The notes under the pieces are model-generated. The model worked only from the letters and a program-made list of their open reading frames with translations, ran no database searches and was not told the DNA's origin. Shown in pieces: positions 25,345 to 35,097 of a DNA stretch of 64,000 bases. Numbering within the stretch: position 1 is the first letter of the stretch; the number at the start of each line of letters is the position of its first letter. The DNA is from Eutrigla gurnardus (Eukaryota; Chordata; Actinopteri; Perciformes; Triglidae), in contig OY741271.1 of NCBI GenBank assembly GCA_963514095.1, forward strand, positions 11,374,495 to 11,438,494, read 5' to 3'. A program made the position numbers and the translations under genes.

Positions 25345-25600
25345 TCATTGTATAATTGGAATACAGGGTTTAAATGTGACATCGTTGTTGGTGTCATGCT
25401 GTATTGAAGAAGATTAGCAATTGAGACCATGAACTCATGTTTACAATGTTTACTGAGACAATAAATCAAGTGATTTTTCCATGCAATCAGACTTCATTTT
25501 GCAACCAGAGGGGTCGCCCCCTGGTGGCCAGTAAAGAGAATGCAAGTTCAAGGCACTTCAGCTTTAGTCACTATTTCAGAACCTGAGGTTGCGCCTGATT
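25345..25600 (+). repeat. dispersed repeat copy sharing arm sequence with the foldback element
   Basis: ACTCATGTTTACAATGTTTACTGAGACAATAAATCAAGTG is shared with the arms of the 30193-31846 element, and is followed by GCAATCAGACTTCATTTTGC and the GTCGCCCCCTGGTGGCCAGT block shared with 15455 and 32240. This copy shows the more complete order of the family, about 175 bases upstream of the cyclase start codon. Confidence 0.75.
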
Positions 25601-25774
25601 TCCGATGATTTTATTTTGAAGTATCCAACCGGAATCCGAGCAGATCCTGCTGCTGACTTGACACTTCCATTTACTTTTTAAACGGGACGACTCCTCAGCG
25701 CGGTCCTCCGTCAGCTATGACTCTGTCCCGTGAGGCCACCGCCTGAGACAGCAAAAAACTGCATCACGAGTCTC

Positions 25775-28700
25775 ATGTCATCGGTGGACTTGATGACAAA
25801 AGAGTGTTTGGCATCTGGGACCCTGTCCACGGTTTCCCTGAAGAGACGGTTCATCAAGAAGAGGAGGGTCGCTCCGTGGGCGCAGCAGGATGCGGACAGC
25901 GACTGTCTGCTCTGCAGGTGAGACTCCCACTAAGTTTTAATTCACGGGAATAACCCAAAATCCACGGTTTCTGCTGCTGGTTGAGCGTTGGTTGGTCTTA
26001 GAGGCAACTGTTTTTTTTTTTTTTTTAATAAAAATTCATTTTTAAATATATATTTTCTAATTTATCCTTCATTTATGCAGGAAGGCATTATGCGTTATGA
26101 TCTTATTTAAGATTATTTTATTGTATTTAGCTGAAAAGGATGTTAGTTAGAAAAAAGATGTGTCTTATCTGTGATGTAATAAAAATATGTAAAGTCAAGT
26201 TGCTTCCTCTTTGGCACAAAATCTACATTATTTTTCTGCACCCTTTTTGTAGTATATCTCATTGCTTTGTAATCATGGACACTACAGTATTTTGACAAAC
26301 AAATATTATGATTGACAAAACGTCATGTATGAGTGTGTAGGTGACAAAGTCCAAGACTGTCTCAAGGCAGTTCATGAAAATCAAATGTATTGTCGTTTGT
26401 GCCTGAACCACGTTTTCTTTTCTTTTTTTTTCAATTGGAAATTACATTACAAAACCAATGTTAGTTTTGGGCAACAACACAACGTTAGGTTTAGGCAACA
26501 AAACCAACATTACGTTTCGGCAACAAAACCAATGTGAGGTTTAGACAACAAAACCATCATAAGGTTGATAGTCTGAACCTGGCGCTGCTGAACCCTTAAG
26601 CCTCCTTCACTAACTCATCAGTCGTGTTCCTGTTTTCCAGGTGTTCCGTGCTTTCCCTGTCTGGCAGTAATCGCTCTGTTCGTAGGATTTTGACAGCCTG
26701 CATCCTTTCTTTCCTGGCCCTGCTTGGCTCGGTATCCATCGACCTCAGCTCCAACTTTGACCTACTTCACTCTACAGAGGCTGCTTACAATGAGCTTACT
26801 TCATGCAGGACGATAGCTATCCTGCAGCTCGTTAGTAAGCTTCAAAAGATGAGACGTTTGTTGATCAAGGACATGGGCAATGGGTCATTGGAGGAAAGCT
26901 TTTCAGAGATCGTGTTTCCTGTGTTCGGTCATCTCTGTGAGGAAATGGTGGCCCACAGTAACGACCACAGGCTCCCTTGTAGTGTTGAGTTGGCCGGAAT
27001 TTGCCAGGAATTAAGGTGGAGCGTTGTCGGGTTTCTAAATGCTTCGTTGGACACAAATGGCACGAGTGAAAATGGTACTTCTGCTTTCTCCCTGGCCATC
27101 GGAAGACTTCTTGATGTCTGGGGTTCGGTAGAAGACACTTTAATCAGAGTTAAACAGAATGCCAACTGGAGGGATGTGCTGTCTGCAAGACTTGTGATAA
27201 AATTCATAGAGCTCAACCATCAGTTGATGGACCTCCCCCACATGGCGAGTCACAGTGACTTCCAGTGCGAGTGGACTTACGTACTGAGCTACCTCGGCTT
27301 TGCCATGGTTATGGCAGAACGACTGAATGACTGCTGGTTAGAGAACATAGACCTCAAGTCAAACTCGAGTCGGCATGTAAAGCACTCCCATGTTTTTGAC
27401 ACAAGTATGTGGCAGATCTCTGGAGCAGGGGCGGAGCTTCTGTCCGGGTCTCACGCCGGACTTCAGGCCCTGACATACACCCAGCAGTGCCTGTTTGATC
27501 GCGCGGTGCCAGCTCTCCGGTTGGCATCTCGTTCGGCGTCGTCAGGCCTCAGTATGAGGGTATGCCTGCTGGCCATAGCCTGCCTCATCTACCCGGTGGT
27601 CATGTTCTCATTCAAGCAGATGACCACGTGGATTCAGAACTACGCCCAGACCTTGAAGGAGAAGACCGAGGACCTGAAGCGGCAGAGGCAGTTGGCGGAG
27701 GATCTGCTTCACCAAATGCTGCCCAAGACAGTCGCCAAGCAGCTCCGGCAGCAGAAACACGTCGAGGCAGAGAGCTATGAAAAGGTTGGTGCAACCCCTT
27801 TACACCTGAATGGACCAATGTTCTACTCACTGGTTAGTCAAACAAGGTAGCTATTTTGGAAACATCTACTTTCTCTTTTTACCAAAACCAGTTCAAAATA
27901 CATTAGTGATGATTTTAAACCACCATTACGCTCTTAAATTCAGTATCAGCAAAATTATGGTGAAAGAGTTAATTGGAGACAGATGTTGAAGTGCAGGACT
28001 TTGTGTAGAGGTCAAGTAGGCAGCCTGAGGTGGGTAGAGCTTGTTGTTTCTGCTCTACCAAAGCACAATCCAACCCATGGTCTACTGTTGCCTCTGATTC
28101 TTCACCATCTCCAAAAACAAAAGTTTATCTTAAAATGAATGAAGCCAAACCCGGAGTGCCTAAAACTTGCTTTCTCTGTGCTTACGTCCATGTAGATGCA
28201 GACAATATGTCATCAATCACAGCTGAAATAACCACTACTGCTGCTTTGTGCATGTTGTGAAGTCCCAGATACGTCTGAATTCCCAACATCACCAGAGGTG
28301 CTGGTGAATTTCATTGAAATTTATTGTGAATAGCAAGACACGTGTCGACTGGTTTACTACAGTGGTATGAACCCAAGTCAAACTATTTTATTGTTATTTA
28401 ATTGCAATAAATGGATAAAAAAGAATGCCGAACTACATAATAATGACCATTTTTAGAAAGTCTGAATTCATGGTTTGTTAGTTCCGTCTGCAAGACGATG
28501 AGCAAACAACTTTTAAAATGGCATTCAGATTGATCGGAGCTAGGCTATGCTAACACTGTAGCTGCTCCATCAACACTTCTCTGGTTTATAAGGTACGGTC
28601 TCTGTAGTCATATGAGGTTCTGTCGTAAAGCTCTGTGAGACCACAGAACGCTACAATATATTTTGTCTCCATTTCTGATTCAGTGATGACAGGACGAGAT

Positions 28701-31700
28701 TCACAACGCTGATTGGCTTTCGCGGCACAGCATCACACAAATTATTTGCTTGAGTCGAAATATAATACCAAATTCCTCCCAACGTTATGGCCCACCTGTC
28801 TATCCTGGTTCAATGGAAGTACGTCACCATAATACGATACGTTTTAGCTCTGCTTTAAAGTGTTAATTGAGCTGTTTTTGTGGTAAAGTGATTGTTTAAA
28901 AGGACAGCTGATAATATAAGTCTATTTTAGTTTTAATGCCTATGAACTCATTTTGCAATAAGACACAATACAAACAACCGCGATACATTTGCAAACCTTA
29001 AAGGAAAATGGTGGAAACACAACACAGTTGAGGATGGATGAAGACTCTTCTAACTGAACAAATTCAGCGCCTGTAATGTGATGGTTGTGGGGCGCTGCTG
29101 TGAGGAGCAGCTACCTCTGCAAGATCTGCAAACGTGATGAATGTGTGTGTTCGCTGCCTTTGTTGCTATTGTTGGCGTAATTACTTATAATTGCCCTATT
29201 CCATATTCATCAGGAGATAAAACAAGTTATTTGGGTGAAAATTGCGCCTGGCTTATTGAAGAGGTTGGTTGCAGCTGTACCGAAAGCACTCTGCGTGGGG
29301 TGGGGGTGAGGGATGGATGGGGGGGGGGGGGGGGGGGGGGACTCTGTTTGTCATGTGGAAAGTAACTCAGTACCTTTACTCAAGTTAAGTATATTTCCAT
29401 TTATCATTATTTAATTCCTCGACACTATGTTTATGTTATTAGTTACTTTTCAGATTATATTTGACATTAAAACCAGCTTGTTCAAGATTAAATCAGTGGC
29501 TCCAAATCAGAAGGGTTGCCAGGTTGGGCTTGAGTTTTTAATGGAGCTGGACTACGTTTTCGGGTGGTGGGGGGGTAAAACATGTTTTGGCAATGTTTAG
29601 TGTACTTTTACCTCTGATACTTTGACTTCATGAAGCTGATAATACTTATGTCCTTTTTTTGCTGATACGTATATTACATGAAGCCGATAATATTTGCGTA
29701 TTATTAGGTTTACTGCTGATAATTAACTACGTGAAGCTGATAATACTTAGGAACTTTTATTGATGATACTGTATTGATAAGAGCTGATGATGTGTGATCT
29801 AGCCCAGCCTAATTCATTTACATGGGGCAAACAAAACAACCGAAACACATATCCATTATAACCTGCTATAATATTGCCGTAATGTTGTCCATTACCACTA
29901 ACACACTGATAATGTCACCTCTTTCCATTTTGTTCCAGGTAACAATTTTTTTCTCAGACATCGTGGGCTTCACCTCTATCTCAGCATCCTGTGCTCCTCT
30001 TCAAGTGGTGGAGATGCTCAACAGCCTCTATATGTGCTTTGACACACGCATTGACTCCTACGACGTCTACAAGGTGACCATGACATGTCGACACCAGGCA
30101 GCAACCTCCGGTTCTGAACAGTGAAGCCAATTACATTAAAGTTGCATTCTCCTAAGGTTGAAAAAAGTAGTCTGATTGCATGGAAGTCTATGAGAAAATG
30201 AACCTACTTCTCACTTGATTTATTATCTCCGTAAACATTGTGAACATGAGTTTATGAACTCAGTCACTAGTTTCAAGACTTCTTCAACATGAGGTTCATT
30301 CAGTAAATTATGGTTCATTTAGATTCAAACAGACCATAAAGCAGGGTATGATGGGGACAGGGCTACCTTGTTATTGACAGGTCACTACTACGGCGTTGTT
30401 ATCACAGGGTCTTTATCACAGCCTCGCTACCGTCACTACCATGCTACCAATGCAACGAGCTGCTAAGATTACTTTAACACTTAGCTGTAAAGCTGACCTT
30501 GATTTATGCTTTGAAATTTGTTAACAGCTTCACACCAGAAGCCAGATGGATCCAGATCCAGAAATGTTGCTGCTCTGCCGCTTGTGTTAATCAGATCCAC
30601 CCGTCTCTCCTCCACAGTCCAAATATGGTCACTTCTGTTCCATATTCCAAGATGTCGACGGCCAAAATGCCGAACTCAAGGCTTCAAAACTATATTCCAC
30701 TAGCTAACATTACATTCTATTCTAGGCCAACAGGATGACATATTCTGCCTGATTATATTGTATTGATTTCTAGCAAGTAGCAGCAGAAAAAAAAATTTTC
30801 AGAGAGTTCCGGATATAAAATCAATTGTTCTGAGACAGAGGCTATGCCCTGAACTAAAATGTTTTCCCTCAGGCAGCTGTAAGAGTTGAATGGTCTCCAT
30901 AAGGGTTACTGACCAAAAACTGACCAAAATGGACTCAACAGCATGACACAAACAAACATCTCTACTGCTATCATTAACATTAAAACTATACTACATAATT
31001 GGGCTAAAATCAAAACAATCATGTAATACAAATTATGATTGCACCCAAATTACAATAGTTCTACTCAAAACTCAAAAACAACATTAATCGCCGGGATAAA
31101 CAACCATGGGACTTCTTACAGATTAGATATTATATAAGGAAAAAACATCAAACTCAACCAGCTAGATTTAAGACCGATTCTACTTTAGAATTAGGGAAGC
31201 TCTTGCACCCAATCATCAAGACTTAAATGAGACAATTGGGAGTTAACACTAGGAATTAAATAAAATGCAATATGAGTATACATTCTCACAGCAAGTACAA
31301 TCACAAATCACTCTTTTTGAAATTCTGAATAGAAGCTGTTGGAAGTAAACTGTGATATCTTAGGGTGAAAAATAGTGACATCTGCTGGCGGTGTGGGGAA
31401 GCAACAGGTACTTTGGTGTATTTGACAAAATGAAAGGTGTGAAGGATGAAGCTGTTGTCTTTCTAGCTATGATCTCTGTAAACATCATGACCACAGTAAC
31501 GGTGCAGAATGGCTGTATACCACTGATAATGAATTAACCTTACTGGATCTGGATCCATCTGGCTTCTGGTGTTAAGCTGTTAACAAAGTTAGTTTCATAA
31601 TTCAAGGTCAACTTTGAGTGTAAAAGTAATCTTAGCTAATTGCATTGGTAGCACTGTAGCGACCTGTCAAACACAAGGTAACGCCTAAAGCATACTCTGC

Positions 31701-34700
31701 TATATGGTCTATTTGACTCTGAATGGACCATAATTTCCTCAATAAACGTGTATGGAAGACCTTAAAACTAGTGATTGAGACCATAAACTAATGTTTACAA
31801 TGTTTACTGGGATAATAAATCAAGTGAGAAGTAGGGTCATTTTTTCAAAGCATAACAGCTTTGGAAGGGGAACGTTTGCTCATCGTGCACATTCACACTA
31901 CTCTTCAAGCACATGTGAAGTTGCTGTGTGCATCATATACAACATGTTCATTCAGACTCACGCAAGCAACTACTGGCTTCTTCGGATCAACGTTCTGAGC
32001 TTGTTAAATCCTCCGGTGGTGCATCGTACATGGAAAACGTCTTTAAAACGTCCCCGTCTGGTCCGGCTCTCTCCATTCGCAAAGAGAATGACTTGCCTCG
32101 TTTCGCCTCGGTTGCGGTTCTGTGACTACCTCCGTTGCCGTCTCAGAGGTGTAATGATTCTGACCCTCCTTTCCGTCTCAGTACCTTTTACAATGACGAC
32201 GGTGCGGAAAAAAGGAGTGATGCTCCCGCAACTAAAAGGCAATCAGACGTTACTTTTTCAACCAGAGGAGTCGCCCTCTGATGGCCAGTAGAGAGAATGC
32301 TACTTTAAGGCACTTCAGTTAGCTTCACTTTTCAGAACCGGAGGATGCCACCTGATTGCTCCATCTAGCTCTCTGAGATGATTCAATTGTCGTCAGTGAT
32401 TTTTAAATGTTATTAACTATCAAACCAGGTGGAGACTATTGGGGACGCATACATGGTGGTGAGTGGTCTGCCCGAGAGGAACGGCGATAGACATGCCGAT
32501 GAGATCGCCAAGATGTCGCTGGATCTGGTCGCAGCCGTCAGACAGGTCTCCGTCCCTCACATGCCCAACCACCGGCTGCAGCTCAGAGCCGGTATCCACA
32601 CAGGTGAGAGAAGCTATATAGTCCTCTATATAGTCCTTTATTTAGTCCTATACACAGTTCTCTATTTAGTCCTATATATAGTTGGATCCTCTGAATCTGG
32701 GAAAAGAAGGCCTCATTTCTGGGCTGCATTAGAAGGAGTCTTTGAATGAGGCAGCCTTGTCTCAGCTGCTGTGACGCATTTTGTATTCAAATGCAGCCTC
32801 GGAACAATGCGGCCGCTAGATTGGGACACAGCTAGAAATTAAGTCTCTTAGTCCTCAATGGTAACAGGTCTTTGCAATGGAAAGATTACTAATAAAATGG
32901 TCGCAGCAGACTGTGCTGTTATGTTGATTTGAATGGGAATGTCCATTCTCTTTTTCTCCTTCTACAGGTCCATGTGTGGCAGGAATAGTGGGCTACAAGA
33001 TGCCAAGATACTGTCTGTTTGGAGATACAGTCAACACAGCCTCGAGGATGGAGTCAACCAGCCTGCGTAAGTGTACCTAGACACAAAATACACAAAGATA
33101 ATTAGAGCAAACAAGTGGAAACTTGATATGTATTCCTGTATTGGCAGCATTGAAGATTTCACACTTGACAACCTAAAAATAATTGTTATGGTTTTTCTCT
33201 TCAGTGGTCCTAGTGCATCCTGGCAGTGCATTTCTACAATTGATAAACATTACTGCTTTAATATTAGACCGTTGATGTAATTCTAAAGAGGTAGTTACAA
33301 CGATACATTGTATTGTATTGTGTTTTGCTTGACTTTGTGCAAAACCCAGTTTTGTTTAACAGTATGTATCATTGTTTATGTGTCAGCTCAGAAAATCCAT
33401 GCCAGTTCTGAAACCTACTTGGCTCTGATTAAAGACAACGCCTACGAGCTGCAGCTTCGTGGAGAGATTGAAGTTAAGGTAAAAGATCCCAGCCAAGCAC
33501 TTGATTGGTTGCCAAAGTAAACATTGTAAACATGAGTTAATGGTCTCAGTCGCTAGTTTCAAGTCTTTTTCAATACAGCTTGATGTTCATTTAGCTAACT
33601 TTGTTAGCAGCTTGCAAGGTTGCTTCTCAGGGTGCTACTCTGCCACTTGTGTTCATCAGATCCATCCGTCGCTCCTCCGCAGTCCAAATATGTTCATTTC
33701 AGTTCACTGGTTGCAAAAATTCCAAGATGGCTTGAGCCAAAATGTCGAAGCTTCATAACCCAAATCCACAAGCCATTACAATGACTACGTCCACTTGTTA
33801 TACACAGTCTAGGGACTGTAGCCTAGATGTATATTTCTTAAACCTCTGTAAAACCAAAACAATTTGGATGGCTTATACAATAGCCGGGCTGCACGGTGGT
33901 GTAGGGGCGAGAGGGTCCCGGGTTCGATTCCTGGGTTTGATTCCCTGAATACAGGATAAAGTGGTAGATGATGGATGGATGGATATATAATAGCCTAGCG
34001 CAGACCCTGGCTTACCCCTATGTTAGCCAGGGGAATCGTTCTGGTTCCTCTGCAACCCTGAATAGGATAAATGTTCTCAGATAATAGGCTGGATGGCCTT
34101 TCTATAGGGCTTGATTCGTTTTTATAAAATTGGGTGAACAGACCCTTTTAATTGGATCTCTTATTAACAGCTATCTCTGTGACAGGTCTAATCCAAGTAT
34201 CACTGTCCTCTCTTTTGACTTCCCATCTCCTGTCAGGGTAAAGGCAAAATGAACACATACTGGTTGGTTGGCCACAAGAACTACAGCGTGCAGAATGACA
34301 GTCTGGTTTGCCACTGGAATCCCAACATGGCCAGAAAGAAGAAGACGGTGGCCGGCAGTGACATCTCGGCGGGCAATGTGAGTTGAACTGCTTCAGTATT
34401 CCATATGACCGACATTACAGGTATACTGTCCCTGTCCACTAGACTCATGTAACTAAATAGAAATTATGATAGATTAGGTAAAACGTGTTTCTTGCTGACA
34501 ATCGGCTTGACTCTCTCTGATTTTAATTATATATCTACAATAAAAGTTAATGGGGATAATAGCAGCTCATGACAAAAGACTAATAAATAATGTTTATTTG
34601 TGGTCTTTTTGTTGTTCAGACCTTCAATTAACTCAGACGTTTAACGAGACGGTGGATTGGGACACAGCTGATGTCATTGATATCATAATCTTTTGTCATT

Positions 34701-35097
34701 GACCAGAGACTCTTCTGTTTCAGTCAGCCTCTAAGCTGACTTTCATTCTCAATTTACTTAGATGAGGTAATATTTGGCAATATTTGGGTCCTATTATATG
34801 AATGACTGAATGTTAACTATATCTGCATATATGTCATGAATTTACCTTTACAAGTCGTCAGTGACAGTGCAGAGCCTCAGTGAGAACGGCGCCACCCCCG
34901 TCTCCCTTCCCTCCTCAGTGTTGAACCAAACGCCACCGCTGCCTTTGACGGACCGGCCTGGACTGAGCGTGGCAGCTCAGGTGGAGCCGTACGGCGGCAG
35001 CTACGGGACCCTTGGCTCCATGATTGGGGGGCTGCAGGGAGGAGACGAGAGCCCTCTGCCCAGCCAGCGTAGGAGAAGCCGTGTGCTCAAGCCATAA
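25775..35097 (+). CDS. two-TM membrane guanylate cyclase with NIT-like extracellular domain
   Basis: Eight exons join in phase: 25775-25917, 26641-27784, 29939-30073, 32429-32603, 32968-33066, 33387-33478, 34237-34377, 34873-35097; about 717 residues. A basic 60-residue N-terminus precedes TM1 (about 64-80), an ectodomain (about 82-353) with Asn-glycosylation sites and a helix LQLVSKLQKMRRLL like the NIT nitrate/nitrite-sensor fold, TM2 (about 354-374), a coiled signalling helix (LAEDLLHQMLPKTVAKQL) and a class III cyclase domain. Metal-binding Asp436 (FFSDIVGFT) and Asp480 (IGDAYMV), guanine-selecting Glu476 and Cys548 (PRYCLFGD), and transition-state Asn555/Arg559 are all present, so it should make cGMP from GTP at the plasma membrane. 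There is no kinase-homology domain. The C-tail is Pro/Ser-rich. NIT assignment is an inference; the cyclase assignment is firm. The start Met follows an in-frame stop at 25718 and is weakly supported; the last acceptor was chosen for phase. Confidence 0.88.
26440..26565 (+). repeat. minisatellite, about four units of ~32 bases
   Basis: CAACAAAACCAA followed by a variable T(T/G)AGGTTT(A/C)GG core repeats four times just upstream of the acceptor of cyclase exon 2. Intronic. Confidence 0.85.
28335..28800 (+). repeat. dispersed repeat, related to 46825-47270
   Basis: Starts TTTACTACAGTGGTATGAAC and contains TCATGGTTTGTTAGTTCCGTCTGCAAG, GGCTATGCTA, TGAGGTTCT and CGCTGATTGGCTTTCGC; the same order with substitutions is found in the rpl22 intron at 46825-47270. 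Intronic in the cyclase gene. Confidence 0.8.
29319..29340. repeat. poly-G run (22 G)
   Basis: 22 consecutive G after GGATGGAT. Could be an assembly-sensitive homopolymer. Confidence 0.95.
29620..29800 (+). repeat. degenerate tandem repeat (GAAGCTGATAATACTTA unit)
   Basis: GAAGCTGATAATACTTA / GAAGCCGATAATATTTG / GAAGCTGATAATACTTAGG recur at about 60-base spacing with a GCTGATA / GATGATA half unit between them. Intronic, ~130 bases before cyclase exon 3. Confidence 0.75.
30193..31846. mobile_element. foldback (long inverted-repeat) element in cyclase intron 3
   Basis: Left arm 30193-30561 and right arm 31543-31846 are reverse complements with moderate divergence; for example ACACCAGAAGCCAGATGGAT on the left matches ATCCATCTGGCTTCTGGTGT on the right, and CTACTTCTCACTTGATTTAT matches ATAAATCAAGTGAGAAGTAG. 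About 980 bases separate the arms. No coding frame is visible. Arm sequence also occurs at 25345-25480 and 33505-33620, so the family is dispersed in this gene. Confidence 0.88.
31847..32234. other. segment interrupting a dispersed repeat
   Basis: The right arm of the foldback element is followed elsewhere (25345 copy) by GCAATCAGAC...; here about 390 bases intervene before GCAATCAGACGTTACTTTTT at 32240. The intervening segment is likely a later insertion. Open frames in it are short and unrecognised. Confidence 0.45.
32240..32345 (+). repeat. dispersed repeat copy (GCAATCAG / GGCCAGTAGAGAGAATGC family)
   Basis: Same motif order as 15455-15545 and 25480-25575, lying about 85 bases before cyclase exon 4. 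Confidence 0.8.
33505..33825 (-). repeat. composite dispersed repeats in cyclase intron 6
   Basis: The first part (AACATTGTAAACATGAGTTA) is related to the foldback arm. The second part, from about 33640 to 33825, is the reverse complement of 35459-35640 (ACTACGTCCACTT, GATCCATCCGTCGCTCCTCC) and resembles 30590-30720. Confidence 0.75.
33884..33990 (+). mobile_element. tRNA-derived SINE remnant
   Basis: GCTGCACGGTGGTGTAGGGG is followed by GGGTTCGATTCC, a good match to a tRNA/RNA polymerase III B box, and ends in a GATGGATGGATGGAT tail. This arrangement is typical of fish tRNA-derived SINEs, here internally shortened. Intronic. Confidence 0.8.

Larger units (their letters stand above)
23641..25774. 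other. intergenic region between divergent phc2-like and guanylate cyclase genes
   Basis: Non-coding. Contains a 'gagatactaagtcattattt' tandem repeat (23900-24185) and a dispersed repeat copy (about 25290-25600). No exon recognised. Confidence 0.65.

Noticed and set aside
31791..32291. 166-residue plus-strand frame in the cyclase intron
   Set aside because: Crosses dispersed-repeat and inserted sequence; composition not protein-like and overlaps repeat consensus.
33884..33990. tRNA gene
   Set aside because: Only a B-box-like motif and a GGAT tail are present; no cloverleaf can be formed, so it is a SINE remnant.
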